DNA of 33,726 bases from Coemansia sp. RSA 1804 (taxonomy: Eukaryota; Kickxellomycota; Kickxellomycetes; Kickxellales; Kickxellaceae): assembly GCA_027578815.1 (NCBI GenBank), contig JANBTH010000116.1, forward strand, positions 1 through 33,726, given 5' to 3'. Positions 18,702-28,900 of this stretch are shown here, one piece after another. The position numbers and the translations under genes were made by a program. The stretch's first letter is position 1. Every line of letters begins with the position of its first letter. The notes beneath the pieces are model-generated. The model was not told where the DNA came from. It did no database searches and saw only the letters and a program-made list of their open reading frames with translations.

Positions 18702-20147
18702 ATGAGCCAAACCCCAACAACAACGGTCTTCACTGGCAGGCGGGTGCTGCTCGACTCTGGCGCAGCAGTTGGGCCAGCAACCATCTACGTGGACGCGGCT
18801 GGCAAGGTAGCGCGCATCGAAAACGAGCACAAGCCGGAGAACGCAACAGTCGACGCCGGAGACAGCCTGGTTATGGCAGGCATCGTGGACGGCCACGTCC
18901 ATATCAACCAGCCGGGACGCACGCAATGGGAGGGAGTGGTGACGGCGTCGCACTCGGCGGCAGCCGGCGGGGTGACAACCATCGTGGACATGCCGCTCAA
19001 CTGCATCCCGTCGACGGTGACCGTGGCGGCGTACCAGCAGAAGCGCGAGAGCTTCCAGCAGGGCATGTGGGTGGATGTGGCCACGTGGGGCGGCGTGGTT
19101 CCGGGGAACGCGGCGGATCTGGCACCAATGCTCGAGGCCGGCGCGCGTGGATTCAAGTGCTTCCTGTGCGATAGCGGGGTGGACGAGTTCCCTCCGGTCA
19201 ACGAGGAGCAGCTGCGCGACGCGATGACGGAGCTGAAGAAGAAGAACGGACTCATTATGTTCCACGCTGAGATGGATACGGGTGCCACCGCGGATGCGTC
19301 AAGCAATCCGGTGGAGTATGACACGTTCCTGCATTCGCGCCCGCCGGTCATGGAGGTCAAGGCGATTGATCTTGTTGTCAAGATGTGCCGCGAGTTTGCG
19401 CCCCACGTGCCCTGCCATATCGTGCACCTCTCGGCGGCCGATGCGCTGCCTGCGATCCGTGCGGCAAAGGCCGAGGGTCTGCCGCTGACTGTCGAGACCT
19501 GCTTCCATTACCTGACTATCAACTCCGAGGACATTCCTGCCCGCAGCACCGAGTACAAGTGCTGTCCGCCGATCCGCGGCAGCGAGAACCGCGACAGACT
19601 GTGGGAGGCCGTGCTGGACGGCACAATTGACTTTGTGGTGTCCGACCACTCGCCGTGCACTCCCGACCTCAAGCTCCATCCGTGCTGCGGCGGCGCCGGC
19701 GGTGGGCTTGCAGCCGATGCCATCGAGGGCGATTTTGTCAAGGCGTGGGGCGGCATTGCGTCTGTGGGCATCGGGCTTCCGCTGCTGTGGACCGAGGGCC
19801 AGAAGCGCGGTCTCTCGTTCCAGGACATCGTGCGGCTGGTCTGCGAGCGCACTGCGGTGCACGCGGGTCTCGCCGACCGCAAGGGCAGAATTGCAGTCGG
19901 CATGGACGCCGACTTTGTTATCTGGAACCCCGACGAGGTGATCAAGATCACCGCCGACAAGCTCCACTTCCGCAACAAGCTCACGCCCTACCAGGAGCGC
20001 GTCTGCAAGGGCGCTGTCTGCCAGACCGTTGTGCGCGGCACCGTTGTCTACGACGCGACGCAGACCGCCGACAACGACAGCTGGGAGAACGGGTTCTCCA
20101 GAGAGCCCCAGGGCCTGTGGCTCGAATCGCCCATTGCTCGCAGGTGA
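18702..20147 (+). CDS. DAL1: Allantoinase
   Basis: A 481-aa cyclic amidohydrolase that hydrolyses allantoin to allantoate in purine catabolism, releasing nitrogen for growth. Metal-site residues are all present: HxH in DGHVHINQPG (~64-68), the carboxylated Lys in GFKCFL (~151), His in MFHAEM (~187), His in CHIVHLSAA (~240) and catalytic Asp in VVSDHSPC (~314). The length matches bacterial and fungal allantoinases. The C-terminal GTVVYD and surrounding barrel-closing segment are intact. It is a single exon with markedly more GC-rich codon choice than Pus3, Sec8 or the ABC gene, which suggests high expression or a different history. No other allantoin-pathway gene lies in this window. Dihydropyrimidinase is the main alternative, but the HINQPG and MPLNCIPST motifs favour allantoinase. 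Confidence 0.93.
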   Translation: MSQTPTTTVFTGRRVLLDSGAAVGPATIYVDAAGKVARIENEHKPENATVDAGDSLVMAGIVDGHVHINQPGRTQWEGVVTASHSAAAGGVTTIVDMPLNCIPSTVTVAAYQQKRESFQQGMWVDVATWGGVVPGNAADLAPMLEAGARGFKCFLCDSGVDEFPPVNEEQLRDAMTELKKKNGLIMFHAEMDTGATADASSNPVEYDTFLHSRPPVMEVKAIDLVVKMCREFAPHVPCHIVHLSAADALPAIRAAKAEGLPLTVETCFHYLTINSEDIPARSTEYKCCPPIRGSENRDRLWEAVLDGTIDFVVSDHSPCTPDLKLHPCCGGAGGGLAADAIEGDFVKAWGGIASVGIGLPLLWTEGQKRGLSFQDIVRLVCERTAVHAGLADRKGRIAVGMDADFVIWNPDEVIKITADKLHFRNKLTPYQERVCKGAVCQTVVRGTVVYDATQTADNDSWENGFSREPQGLWLESPIARR

Positions 20148-20452
20148 AGTTTCTAGCGAGTGTCTTTTCTTGGCTCGCTGTCACGTGCGTACAACTGGGC
20201 ATTTTCCTTATTAAAAACGAGAGTGCGGGGGGAGAGGCGCCAACCCCTTTTTTCTTATTCTTTCTTTTCTTTTGCACCAATTCGGCTCTGCCTTTTATAT
20301 TACTTTTTTTACGGTAACCTTATACCTATATTCATATTATTACACGCACATCCTTGAACAGCTGGCGTGGTGGTCTTGATTCATTCGGTAGCCACAAATC
20401 AGCAGCGAAACCAAAAAAAAACAATTTTCACACATCTACACTCGTATAGAGC
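20148..20452. other. Allantoinase 3' end and SRP54 promoter region
   Basis: About 305 bp with T-rich tracts and an A9 run before the SRP54 start. The only distinct element is a CACGTG palindrome. There is no gene signal. Confidence 0.4.
20182..20187. promoter_or_regulatory. CACGTG E-box upstream of SRP54
   Basis: A perfect CACGTG palindrome ~265 bp upstream of the SRP54 ATG and 35 bp past the allantoinase stop. bHLH factors such as Cbf1 or Pho4 homologues bind this core in fungi. Its function here is only a suggestion. Confidence 0.25.
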
Positions 20453-22054
20453 ATGGTGCTGAATGAGCTCGGCGCGCGGATTAATGGCGCGCTTCAGGCG
20501 CTTTCCAGAGAGCCGGTGATTGACGAGAAGGCGCTGGATGCGCTATTGCGGGAGCTATGCGGCGCGCTGCTTGAATCGGACGTCAATGTGCGACTAGTGC
20601 AGCAGCTCCGCACAAATGTGAAGAAGCGCGTGAACATGGAGGAGCTTGCGTCGAGCAGCAACAAGCGCAAGGTGATCCAGGGCGCAGTGTTTGAGGAGCT
20701 GTGTAGTCTGGTGGATCCAAAGAAGGAGGCGTGGACGCCGCGCAAGGGAAAGCAGAACGTTGTGATGTTTGTTGGGTTGCAGGGAAGCGGAAAGACCACG
20801 TCGTGCACTAAGCTTGCATCGTACTACAAGCGCAAGGGTATGAAGATTGGGCTTGTCTGCGCAGACACGTTCCGTGCCGGTGCGCTTGACCAGCTGAAGC
20901 AGAATGCGTCCCGGGCGCACATTCCGTACTACGGGAGCTACAGCGAGGCCGACCCCGTGCAGATAGCAATGGACGGCGTGGCGATGTTCAAGAAGGACAA
21001 GTTTGACGTCATTATAGTTGACACCAGTGGACGGCACAAGCAGGAGGCCGAGCTCTTTGCCGAGATGGAGCAGATAGCGGCGGCCGTCAAGCCCGACAAC
21101 ACTATCTTTGTAATGGATGGCACGATTGGCCAGGCTGCTGACTCGCAGGCGCGCGCCTTCAAGGAGTCTGTTAACATTGGCTCGATTATCATTACCAAGA
21201 TGGACGGCCACGCCAAGGGCGGCGGCGCAATCAGCGCTGTTGCTGCCACTGAGAGTCCGATTGTGTTTATTGGAACCGGTGAGCACATGCACGATCTGGA
21301 GCGGTTTTCGGCGCGGCCGTTTGTCAGCAAGATGCTGGGCATGGGCGACCTCTCGGGGCTTGTGGAGACGGTGCAGGATATGCATCTGGAGAAGAACGAG
21401 GACATGATGAAGAACCTTGCCAAGGGCGTCTTCACGCTCAAGGACATGCGTGACCAGCTGGAGAACATCCTCAAGATGGGCCCGCTTAACAAGATCATGG
21501 GCATGATGCCCGGTATGTCGCCTGAGATGATGCAGGGCTTTGATGCCGACGAGAGCACCCGTCGCCTGCGCAGCTACATGTGTATCTTTGACAGTATGAC
21601 CGAGAAGGAGCTGGTCAGCGACGGGAAGCTGTTTGATGACGAGAAGCGTCTGCGTCGCGTGGCTATGGGCTCCGGCGTGCGTACCGTTGAGATCCAGGCG
21701 CTGCTCTACCAGCATCGCCAGTTTGGCCAGATCGTCAAGAAGATGGGCGGCCCCAAGGGAATGCTGGGCAAGATGAATCCGAACGCAATGCAGCAGATGG
21801 CCAAGAACCCCGGATCCGTCAACCCTGCCATGCTCAAGCAGATGGGCGGCATGGGCGGCATGCAGAAGATGATCCAGCAGATGGGCGGCATGGGCGGTGT
21901 GCAGAACATGATGAAGCAGATGATGGGCGGTGGAGGCGGCGGCGGCGGAGGTGGAGGCATGGGCAACATGCAGGAGATGATGTCGCAGATGATGAACAGC
22001 ATGGGTGGCCTTGGCGGAATGGGCGGTTTTGGTGGTTCTGGTGGACGTCGGTAG
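20453..22054 (+). CDS. SRP54: Signal recognition particle 54 kDa subunit (SRP54)
   Basis: A 533-aa SRP GTPase that binds signal sequences on ribosomes and docks at the SRP receptor on the ER. The N-domain helical bundle spans residues ~1-88. The G domain has GLQGSGKTT (G1, ~108), DTFRAGALDQL (insertion-box region, ~141), DTSGRHKQE (G3, ~189) and TKMDGHAKGGG (G4, ~249). The Met-rich M domain covers ~300-460 (GPLNKIMGMMPGM and later SGVRTVEIQALL-type segments). The C-terminus is a long Gly/Met tail with QMGGMGG repeats and an 11-residue poly-Gly run. The length matches eukaryotic SRP54 (500-540 aa). It is a single exon with GC-rich codon use, as expected for a well-expressed gene. Confidence 0.97.
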   Translation: MVLNELGARINGALQALSREPVIDEKALDALLRELCGALLESDVNVRLVQQLRTNVKKRVNMEELASSSNKRKVIQGAVFEELCSLVDPKKEAWTPRKGKQNVVMFVGLQGSGKTTSCTKLASYYKRKGMKIGLVCADTFRAGALDQLKQNASRAHIPYYGSYSEADPVQIAMDGVAMFKKDKFDVIIVDTSGRHKQEAELFAEMEQIAAAVKPDNTIFVMDGTIGQAADSQARAFKESVNIGSIIITKMDGHAKGGGAISAVAATESPIVFIGTGEHMHDLERFSARPFVSKMLGMGDLSGLVETVQDMHLEKNEDMMKNLAKGVFTLKDMRDQLENILKMGPLNKIMGMMPGMSPEMMQGFDADESTRRLRSYMCIFDSMTEKELVSDGKLFDDEKRLRRVAMGSGVRTVEIQALLYQHRQFGQIVKKMGGPKGMLGKMNPNAMQQMAKNPGSVNPAMLKQMGGMGGMQKMIQQMGGMGGVQNMMKQMMGGGGGGGGGGGMGNMQEMMSQMMNSMGGLGGMGGFGGSGGRR

Positions 22055-22432
22055 AATAGCCGCTCTTGTCTTTTTTCAAGGTTTTTCTTATTGTCGGATT
22101 CTTCTAGACTAAACTGTGGATCTGTCTGACCTTAAGGTGCCAGTACTCTTGGCAAATGCACCATCGACCACAACCCCCTGTGCCAGGCTGATTTCGATTG
22201 ATGGCCTCTCTGATCTGATCTTTCGTGATTTATAGATCATATTTGTTCTAAACTTTTTTTTCCTTTTTCTTCTCAGCAAACACCCACTTTTGTGCCTTGT
22301 CTTTTTAGCCATTGTCTTCTGAGTCGTTATTTTTCTGCTATTCAACTCTTTTAATGTTCAGGAATAACACCATCGCATCCTAATCACACACTCTAGCCTC
22401 TATCACAACTTTCTTCCCACAAATTTGCGGAA
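22055..22432. other. Intergenic region between SRP54 and RPF1
   Basis: A 378-bp T-rich spacer that holds the SRP54 3' end and the RPF1 promoter. A minus-strand frame (22109-22345) gives a protein-like C-terminus (SLAQGVVVDGAFAKSTGTL), but I recognise no family and do not call it. Confidence 0.4.
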
Positions 22433-23359
22433 ATGTCGTCGGGAAAGAGGCTCCCTACAATCGAGCCGTCGTCCATCAAAAACAAGGCCAAGCGGGAGGA
22501 AATATTTCTCAGGCAAAAGCATGAAAAGGCCAAAGCCAAGCGACAGCGGCGCCTGGAGCTGAAAAAGGAAGAGAAGGGCAACCCCGAGCTCCACGAGACA
22601 CGGCTGCGCGAGAACGTGCCAGTCACCCAGGAAACCACACGCGAGTTCGATGAGGCCGTGGTGGCCGCCGATGACGGCGAGGTGGCAAAGGAGGAGGAGG
22701 AAGACGAGTTTGCACAGTACTTCAATGGACAGGCGCCAAAGGTGCTGATCACAACCACGCCAAACGCTAGCAAGCCCACGATTAGCTTTGTCAAGGAGCT
22801 GGTGTCGGTTATCCCGAACCTCGAGTACGTGAAGCGCGGCAAGAAGTTTTCGCTCCAGCAGATCATACAGTTCTGCAGGAACCGCGAGTACACTGACCTG
22901 ATTGTCGTTACTGAGGACCACAAGGAACCAACACACGTGACTATCGTCCACCTGCCCAGCGGACCGACCGCGCACTTCCGCTTGACGCGGATCAAGGGCG
23001 GCAAGCAGATCTCGGGCCATGGGCGGGCAACGTCGCATTACCCCGAGCTGATCCTCAACCAGTTCACCACACGTCTGGGCCACACTGTTGGTCGCATGTT
23101 TGCTGCGCTATTCCCGCAGGTACCCGAGTTCCAGGGCCGCCAGGCCGTGACTTTCCACAACCAGCGCGACTTTATCTTCTTCCGCAGACATCGCTACGTG
23201 TTCCGCAGTGGTAAGCGTGTGGATCTGCAGGAGATTGGGCCTAGGTTTACCCTGCGTCTTCGGTGGCTGCAGAAGGGTCTTTATGATCCGACCAGTGGCG
23301 AGTACGAATGGATGTACAAGGCCGATCTGGAGACCAGTCGCCGGAGAGTCTTCCTCTGA
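22433..23359 (+). CDS. RPF1: Ribosome production factor 1 (Brix-domain protein Rpf1)
   Basis: A 308-aa nucleolar assembly factor for the 60S subunit that acts with the 5.8S/25S pre-rRNA. The N-terminus is basic and Lys-rich (KNKAKREEIFLRQKHEKAKAK), followed by an acidic KEEEEDEF stretch. The Brix domain runs from about residue 100 (PKVLITTTPNASK) to the end, with FCRNREYTDLIVVTED (~144), HLPSGPTAHFRLT (~171), and the sigma70-4-like GKRVDLQEIGPRFTLRLRWLQKG (~260). It ends ETSRRRVFL, as is typical for Rpf1. Imp4, Brx1 and Rpf2 have different C-termini, so the Rpf1 call is firm. Single exon. Confidence 0.95.
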   Translation: MSSGKRLPTIEPSSIKNKAKREEIFLRQKHEKAKAKRQRRLELKKEEKGNPELHETRLRENVPVTQETTREFDEAVVAADDGEVAKEEEEDEFAQYFNGQAPKVLITTTPNASKPTISFVKELVSVIPNLEYVKRGKKFSLQQIIQFCRNREYTDLIVVTEDHKEPTHVTIVHLPSGPTAHFRLTRIKGGKQISGHGRATSHYPELILNQFTTRLGHTVGRMFAALFPQVPEFQGRQAVTFHNQRDFIFFRRHRYVFRSGKRVDLQEIGPRFTLRLRWLQKGLYDPTSGEYEWMYKADLETSRRRVFL

Positions 23360-23579
23360 TCTTGCCTGCGTGTGCTGCGGGTGTCCCTGTGGGAGGACAA
23401 GAGCAGATTTTACTTTTGCTTTACTTTGTTTGGATTAATATATTTGCCATGGAGCTGGGCCGATTGGCTTTCTCCTTCATTCCGTGAACTAAGGTTATTG
23501 CTGGTTTCTTCCCTGCAACTGCGGATGGAGAGACGACAGCAACCGGCAGACTCCGGATGCGCCAGGACGCCATAACCTC

Positions 23580-23605
23580 TTGTTCTGTGTAGCGAACACA
23601 GACAA
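23580..23605. repeat. Inverted repeat / hairpin downstream of RPF1
   Basis: A 10-bp stem (TTGT(T)CTGTGT paired with ACACAGACAA, one bulged T) encloses a 5-nt AGCGA loop, 220 bp after the RPF1 stop. It could be part of the RPF1 3'UTR or of a small RNA; its function is unknown. Confidence 0.5.
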
Positions 23606-25252
23606 CTGGCAAGAAACACATGCATGCTGACGGAATGGCATGTACAGCCGTTTCTTCTGCATTGATTCAGGAAAAATGACGAGAATAGATACAACAACAG
23701 CGTTCATTCTGCTGCGCCATCAGAGAACTCTGTCGTATTTTGCTATTCATACCACAGCCAAAAAAAAGAAAATACTTAGAACCTGAGGTTTAAAGGCTTG
23801 TGGGGTGGTTAGTACCTGTCGGATCAATGAGGAATATTTGAAATGTTGCAAGTGTTTCTGTTTTAGTGTATCCGTTTGATGTGTTGTGAAAACGCAACTT
23901 GTTTCTCTCTCGCGAAAAGACTTGGAATTACATGTCTTCCACCAACATCAAGGCAATTATTATCTTCTCCGTCCTGTTGACGCCATTCATCGCCATTTTT
24001 ATTGTTTTCTTTCTTTCTTCCACTCATGAAAGACAAATTTTTTTATCTGGACGGAAAGAAGAGATGAATGCCTGTCCTCCACGACCCGGAACGTATCATG
24101 CATGCGGCTTTGAGGCTTGAATGCGAGTTGTGGAAAACATTGTGAGCATAGAAAAAACCTGTTTGGTCTTGTTTCTCCTCTTTTTCTTCTCCGTCTCATT
24201 TACTCTCTACCGAATATTGTTTTTCCCTCTCTGTTCTTGTTGCTTTTATATTCTACCCTTCTTGACTTGCTTTTCTTTTACAATTACTTTTTCTATATTA
24301 TACACACGACACCCGGGGCTTGACTGTTTGCCATTTCTTGCTCATTTGTTGGCCATTACTCTAACCGACTGGGATTTAGCTTGCTTGCACTTACTGGACC
24401 ACCTCCGCAGGGACACAGCGCATACGCACAGTCTATCCGGCATTATTGTCTTTCTTTCTTTCTTCAACCCGAACAAGGCTAAGAGTGCAGCCTGTGGGAG
24501 CTTTCTTTATCTCTGGACCTTGTTACCTTTGTACAGAGAAGGGAGGAGGTCTTTTCTTCTCTTTTCTTTTTTCTCTTTTGTGGCACAGACATTAGGCGTA
24601 ATCGAGCCGTGCTATCCGTTCCCATCAGCTGTCCACAGGCAGATAAAAAACAGCAAGCATTCTTGTGGGCGCTGCTGACCTGGACGCGCCACACAGCCCA
24701 ACATATAAATTATACCGACGCGGTCTTCCTTTTTTTCCACTTTAATCCCTCTCTCTTTACTTCGGCCCCTTCTCCGCTCCTCTCTATCTCTCCAACTTTT
24801 TCCTTCTGGAGTTTCTCCCCTTTTCAGGCAACATAAAAGACCGTGCTTGTTGTTCCTTATATTTCTTGCTGGCTTTGGCGTCTGGCCGACTTGTTCAAGG
24901 TAACTATTAACAAGAATCACTTGTTCAATTCCTTTTCTGTTACATTAAGGAACCCTGGTGTGTCTTTACGTTTTCTCCCATTAATACCCCTGGATGTCTA
25001 CACTCGCTCACACCCTGCCATATGTGGCATCTGCTCTCTGTCTCAGCAGCGACAACCAATGTTCATGATCCAGCAGACGCGAAATGGCAAATAGAGATGA
25101 TGTTGCTGGGCATGACTTTGCATGTTATTTATCGTGTGCTCTTATATTCTTTGTTATGATATGTGAGCCTGTCGTTTTTGAGGTGAACCTCTTTAGCCTT
25201 GTACTTTGACAGAATAATGCCAAGTATTTCCAAAATGTTAGCAGACTTTGCT

Positions 25253-25264
25253 CCCCCCCCCCCC
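25253..25264. repeat. C12 homopolymer
   Basis: Twelve consecutive C on the plus strand, followed within ~130 bp by G7 and T11 runs. No function is evident, and the length is prone to sequencing error. Confidence 0.7.
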
Positions 25265-25920
25265 AGAACGCCCTTTTAAAAGAAAGAGGGCCACAATGAA
25301 AAAGGCAGTGTATATGTTTTCCTCTCTTGCTTTTTTCTCCTGACTATAAAGCAAAACAAAAAGGGGGGGTGGATGCAACCTTTTTTTTTTTCTTCGGAGG
25401 GGTATCCGTTATGCTCTCATCGCATTCGTTGAGTGGAGTCTGTTTTTTTAAACTTGCATATCAACTGTGGATATTCAACCAGCGTTTCTTTTTCATTCCT
25501 GAATTCTTTATCCCCCCATCATCTCTTTATATTAACTGCGTAACAGCGCCCTTCCTTGTTTTCTTTTCTTTTCTCTCTTTCTTTCACTTTATCGCGTTAT
25601 GCAATATTTTTTGCTTTTCTATTTATATATTTAGATATTGGTCAACTCTTTTTTTTGTTGGCTTGGTTTCTTATTAGTAGCTTTTATTTCAAGCCTGACG
25701 TTGTTCTCATTCCCTTTTTAGCTTGGAATTTGTCTTCTTTCCACGACAGCTTTTTTTGCTTGTAAAACCTGTCTTTTTCCAAAGTACGCGTTCCTTTTCC
25801 TGTCTGTTTATTTTCGACTCAATTTAATTTTGAAATTCCCTCTTTCTTTTAAAAACACTTTGCGAATATTAGGTGGCCTAATTTAATTATTCAAAAAAAC
25901 GCTGTTGACTCGGTCCGAAA

Positions 25921-28900
25921 ATGTCGTACAACCAGTCTCCAAACAGCCGCCACAACCTAAATAGTCTGCTATCTCCTCACAGCAGCAAGACCGGTGCTGA
26001 CGGAAGTACCGCTCGGGAAAAGGAAGGTGGCTATACTCAGCAGCAGCAGCAGCAACAACAACAACACCCTGCTTCATTCCAGAGCTCAGACAACGCATAC
26101 CGGCAAAATTCCCCGTACCAGAGTCCGTCTTCGCATCAACGGCAGTATACTCAGTCCCAGCACAACGAATACCCTCAATACGATCCAGTCTACGGATATT
26201 CTCGCCAGAATGCAAGAGATGGCGTAGAAGACTACCCTACGTCAGTCTACGATCAATACGCGTATTCTGAAGTCCAGTCGCAAAGGCCCTCGCAGACACA
26301 TGCGCACCCGCGCTACGACGACCGTGCACAAGTGTCGGGGTATCCTGAATATTCTGGATATCGCGATGCGTATGGAAGGCCTGAATACGGATACCGCGAT
26401 AGTGCTGCACATGGCCAGGACCAACAGTATCATTACCAGCACCAGCGAGCACCCATGTATGAGTACGACTATGAGTACGAGCAGCGCCGGCGTGGACACG
26501 ATACGCACGGCGTTCGTGATCCTGCAGCATACGCAGGAGATGATGGTTGCCAACACGCGCCGCAGCCATACACGTATGACTCGAACTATAGACACGCATC
26601 TGACGAGTACTACGCGCAACGCTACGAATATGACACTGCTCAGCAATATGGCCAGGAGCCGCCGCCTGGTGCTGAGCCTGTTGTAGAGCGCGGTCATGCT
26701 TCTCAGCGTCAGCAACCAGCGACAGCAGCCTACTACGATGACCGCGCTCGTTATGAGTACCGTCGGGAGGGCGTGCCACGCGAATCCGGTACATATGACC
26801 AGGAGAGACAGGTTAATGAGCATGGCTACGTAATGAACCCGCCCATTGGCAAGTTTCCCGCACATCAGTCGTATAGATACAGCACTTCTGGCCAGCCAGC
26901 CTACTCGTCTTACAAAGACTCGCCAGCCCCAGCCGCATATTCTGCCGAAGTTGACCATCAGTCTAATGCTTACGGCCAATCGTCGCGAATGTACCAGCGA
27001 GAGACCTCGGCATATGCCCCTACTTCACGATACTCGACAGATCCTCATGTAAGTTTGGTTTACTTGTGTCACTGAACCCCCACTATCATATTTGGTCTGT
27101 TAACACCAAAGCGGAAATATGGTTTCTAACTTTATCTTGTATTTGCTTCTGTGCTTTCCCCCCTTGTATTTCTCTTTTTTATGTATAGGCTGCCAACGAG
27201 CGGGCAACATACCCAGAGGAAGGAGATATGCGGCGCCAGTCCTCGGGAATGGGCATTACGTCTCTCTTGTCTGAACCGCCTGCTTCCACATCGCCTCGTG
27301 ATACCCGCACTCCTGTTGCTGGGTACAACGACCGTCGCAAATATGAAGATTACAACAGACAAGACGGGTACGAATACTCCTATGTCAGGACGGCCGACGA
27401 CTACCGCCGTGGCTACGAACATGTCGCCTATCCAGGACCTTACGAGGAATCGCCACAACGAGCAATGGCGATCTCACAATTGGTTGGTGGTGACGCGAAC
27501 GCCTCTGCTGCACAAATACCTGGCAATATGGCTGACGGTGGAAGCCGTTATGGCTACAATGATCAGCCGGCCATGAAAAGAGCAAGTGCCAAAGAGGCCT
27601 ACGACATGCGGACGCCACCAACTTACCGTCCATCGGAACCTCCGCTGGCCACACCGAACCTGCAGTCACAGGCCATACAGCCTCGGGATACAGGGTTTTC
27701 TCCAGACGCTCCGCTTGTAAGAAACCAGGGACGTTGGGACGATCGGTCTGGGACGGCTAGGCCGGAAGCGATAATCATTTCCGATACCGAGTCGCAGGCT
27801 GCCCAGCTTCGTGGCAGCACAAGCAGACCCGTAGCAGGTAATAGCGACGACGAAAGCCGTCCACTGGCTGCCCGCACGGACTTGGTCAGCAACGTCTCTG
27901 AAAGCTCACCACAGCCTCCAAACAAGCGACTCAAGCAGACACAAAGAGCTCGTGGCAGACGCAGCGCCAACGCAGCAAGAGCAGCAATTGCAGCTGCGGC
28001 GGCTAACGAGACGGCGTCTGATGTGGGAACTGACGACAACACGGCGAATAGAACTGACACCGAGACCAGAGACAACAGTACTCAGGATGGCGCTGGTAGG
28101 CGCAGAAGGCCGCGCAAGACGCGCAGTTCGAAGAAGGTTGAGCTTTCTCGCGAGTTTGTTTACGACGATGAAGATGAAGCTGGGGCTATCAATGACGATG
28201 ACGCCCCGCTTGAGCAGAGCACAGCAGGTCTTGGCTCGCATACATATTCCGGGAGCTCGCCAGGAGACCAAGAGGTGGCTGTTCCCAACTCGAGGATTTT
28301 CGACGATCCCAACTCACGTAGTCTGCTTGCCGACGATTACACTGTGGACGAACACGTGCAAGCCTATATTCACCACGTACAGCAACGCACAGAGCGCGCA
28401 ATTGCAAAGTACGAAGAACACGCCAAGCGCAAATCCCAGCGCATGCATGAGCACATTGTTCATCGCTACGGCCCGTACTTGCGTGGTTACTTTGATAACG
28501 TTGGCAGAAACGGCAGTGGAGAGTACGATAACGAGCTTATGCCTGACAGCCATCGGTATTATGAAGAAGGGTATGACTCTGGCGATGAGCAGATGCGAGC
28601 GCCTGCGGCTAACGGCGGTGTTGGGCCGTATGTGCGAGGCTACCGTCACAGAAACGGATACCTGGGTGGTCTGGATGACTCGCCGCTTTCAATGCCCAAC
28701 GGCCAGCTGCAGCCACCTCTTATGGGCTACTTTACCCCGTCGATCCCTATATCTCCAAACGGCTATCACCTTGGCTATGGGCGTGATGGGACGCCTGGAT
28801 CTGATGTCAGCGAGATGGCTGTCCGCCCTGCCTATGATGGCATGTCGCTGGACTATCCCGAGGGTGTGGATGTTCGGGAAGCTAGCTCCAGGAACGTGCT

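Larger units (their letters stand above)
23360..25920. other. 2.5-kb gene-free, T-rich region upstream of INO80
   Basis: The longest gap in the window. From ~24120 to 25900 the plus strand is strongly pyrimidine-rich and T-rich, with scattered TTTTCT tracts, a C12 run at 25253-25264 and a T11 run at 25381-25391. Open frames here (for example 24121-24678) reflect composition and encode Phe/Leu/Ser-rich sequence without a family. It probably holds the RPF1 3' end and a long INO80 leader or promoter. A small structured RNA cannot be excluded, but I recognised no tRNA, U1-U6, U3, RNase P or SRP RNA motif. Confidence 0.5.

Noticed and set aside
19299..19967. 222-aa open frame antisense to allantoinase
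   Set aside because: A shadow of the GC-rich allantoinase gene with no recognisable domain.
20594..21715. 373-aa open frame antisense to SRP54
   Set aside because: It lies fully inside SRP54 and follows from its GC-rich codon bias; its His/Leu-rich sequence matches no family.
22109..22345. Minus-strand frame ending SLAQGVVVDGAFAKSTGTL
   Set aside because: It looks protein-like, but the plus strand of the same bases looks equally so; no family recognised and the N-terminal part is poly-basic from T-rich DNA.
23932..24120. 62-aa ORF with one hydrophobic segment (MSSTNIKAIIIFSVLL...)
   Set aside because: Could be a small membrane protein, but T-rich DNA makes hydrophobic stretches by chance, and there is no family match.
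24121..24678. 185-aa plus-strand open frame in the T-rich desert
   Set aside because: Its Phe/Leu/Ser/Cys-rich, pseudo-transmembrane sequence is what T-rich DNA yields in any frame; no motif and no homologue known to me.
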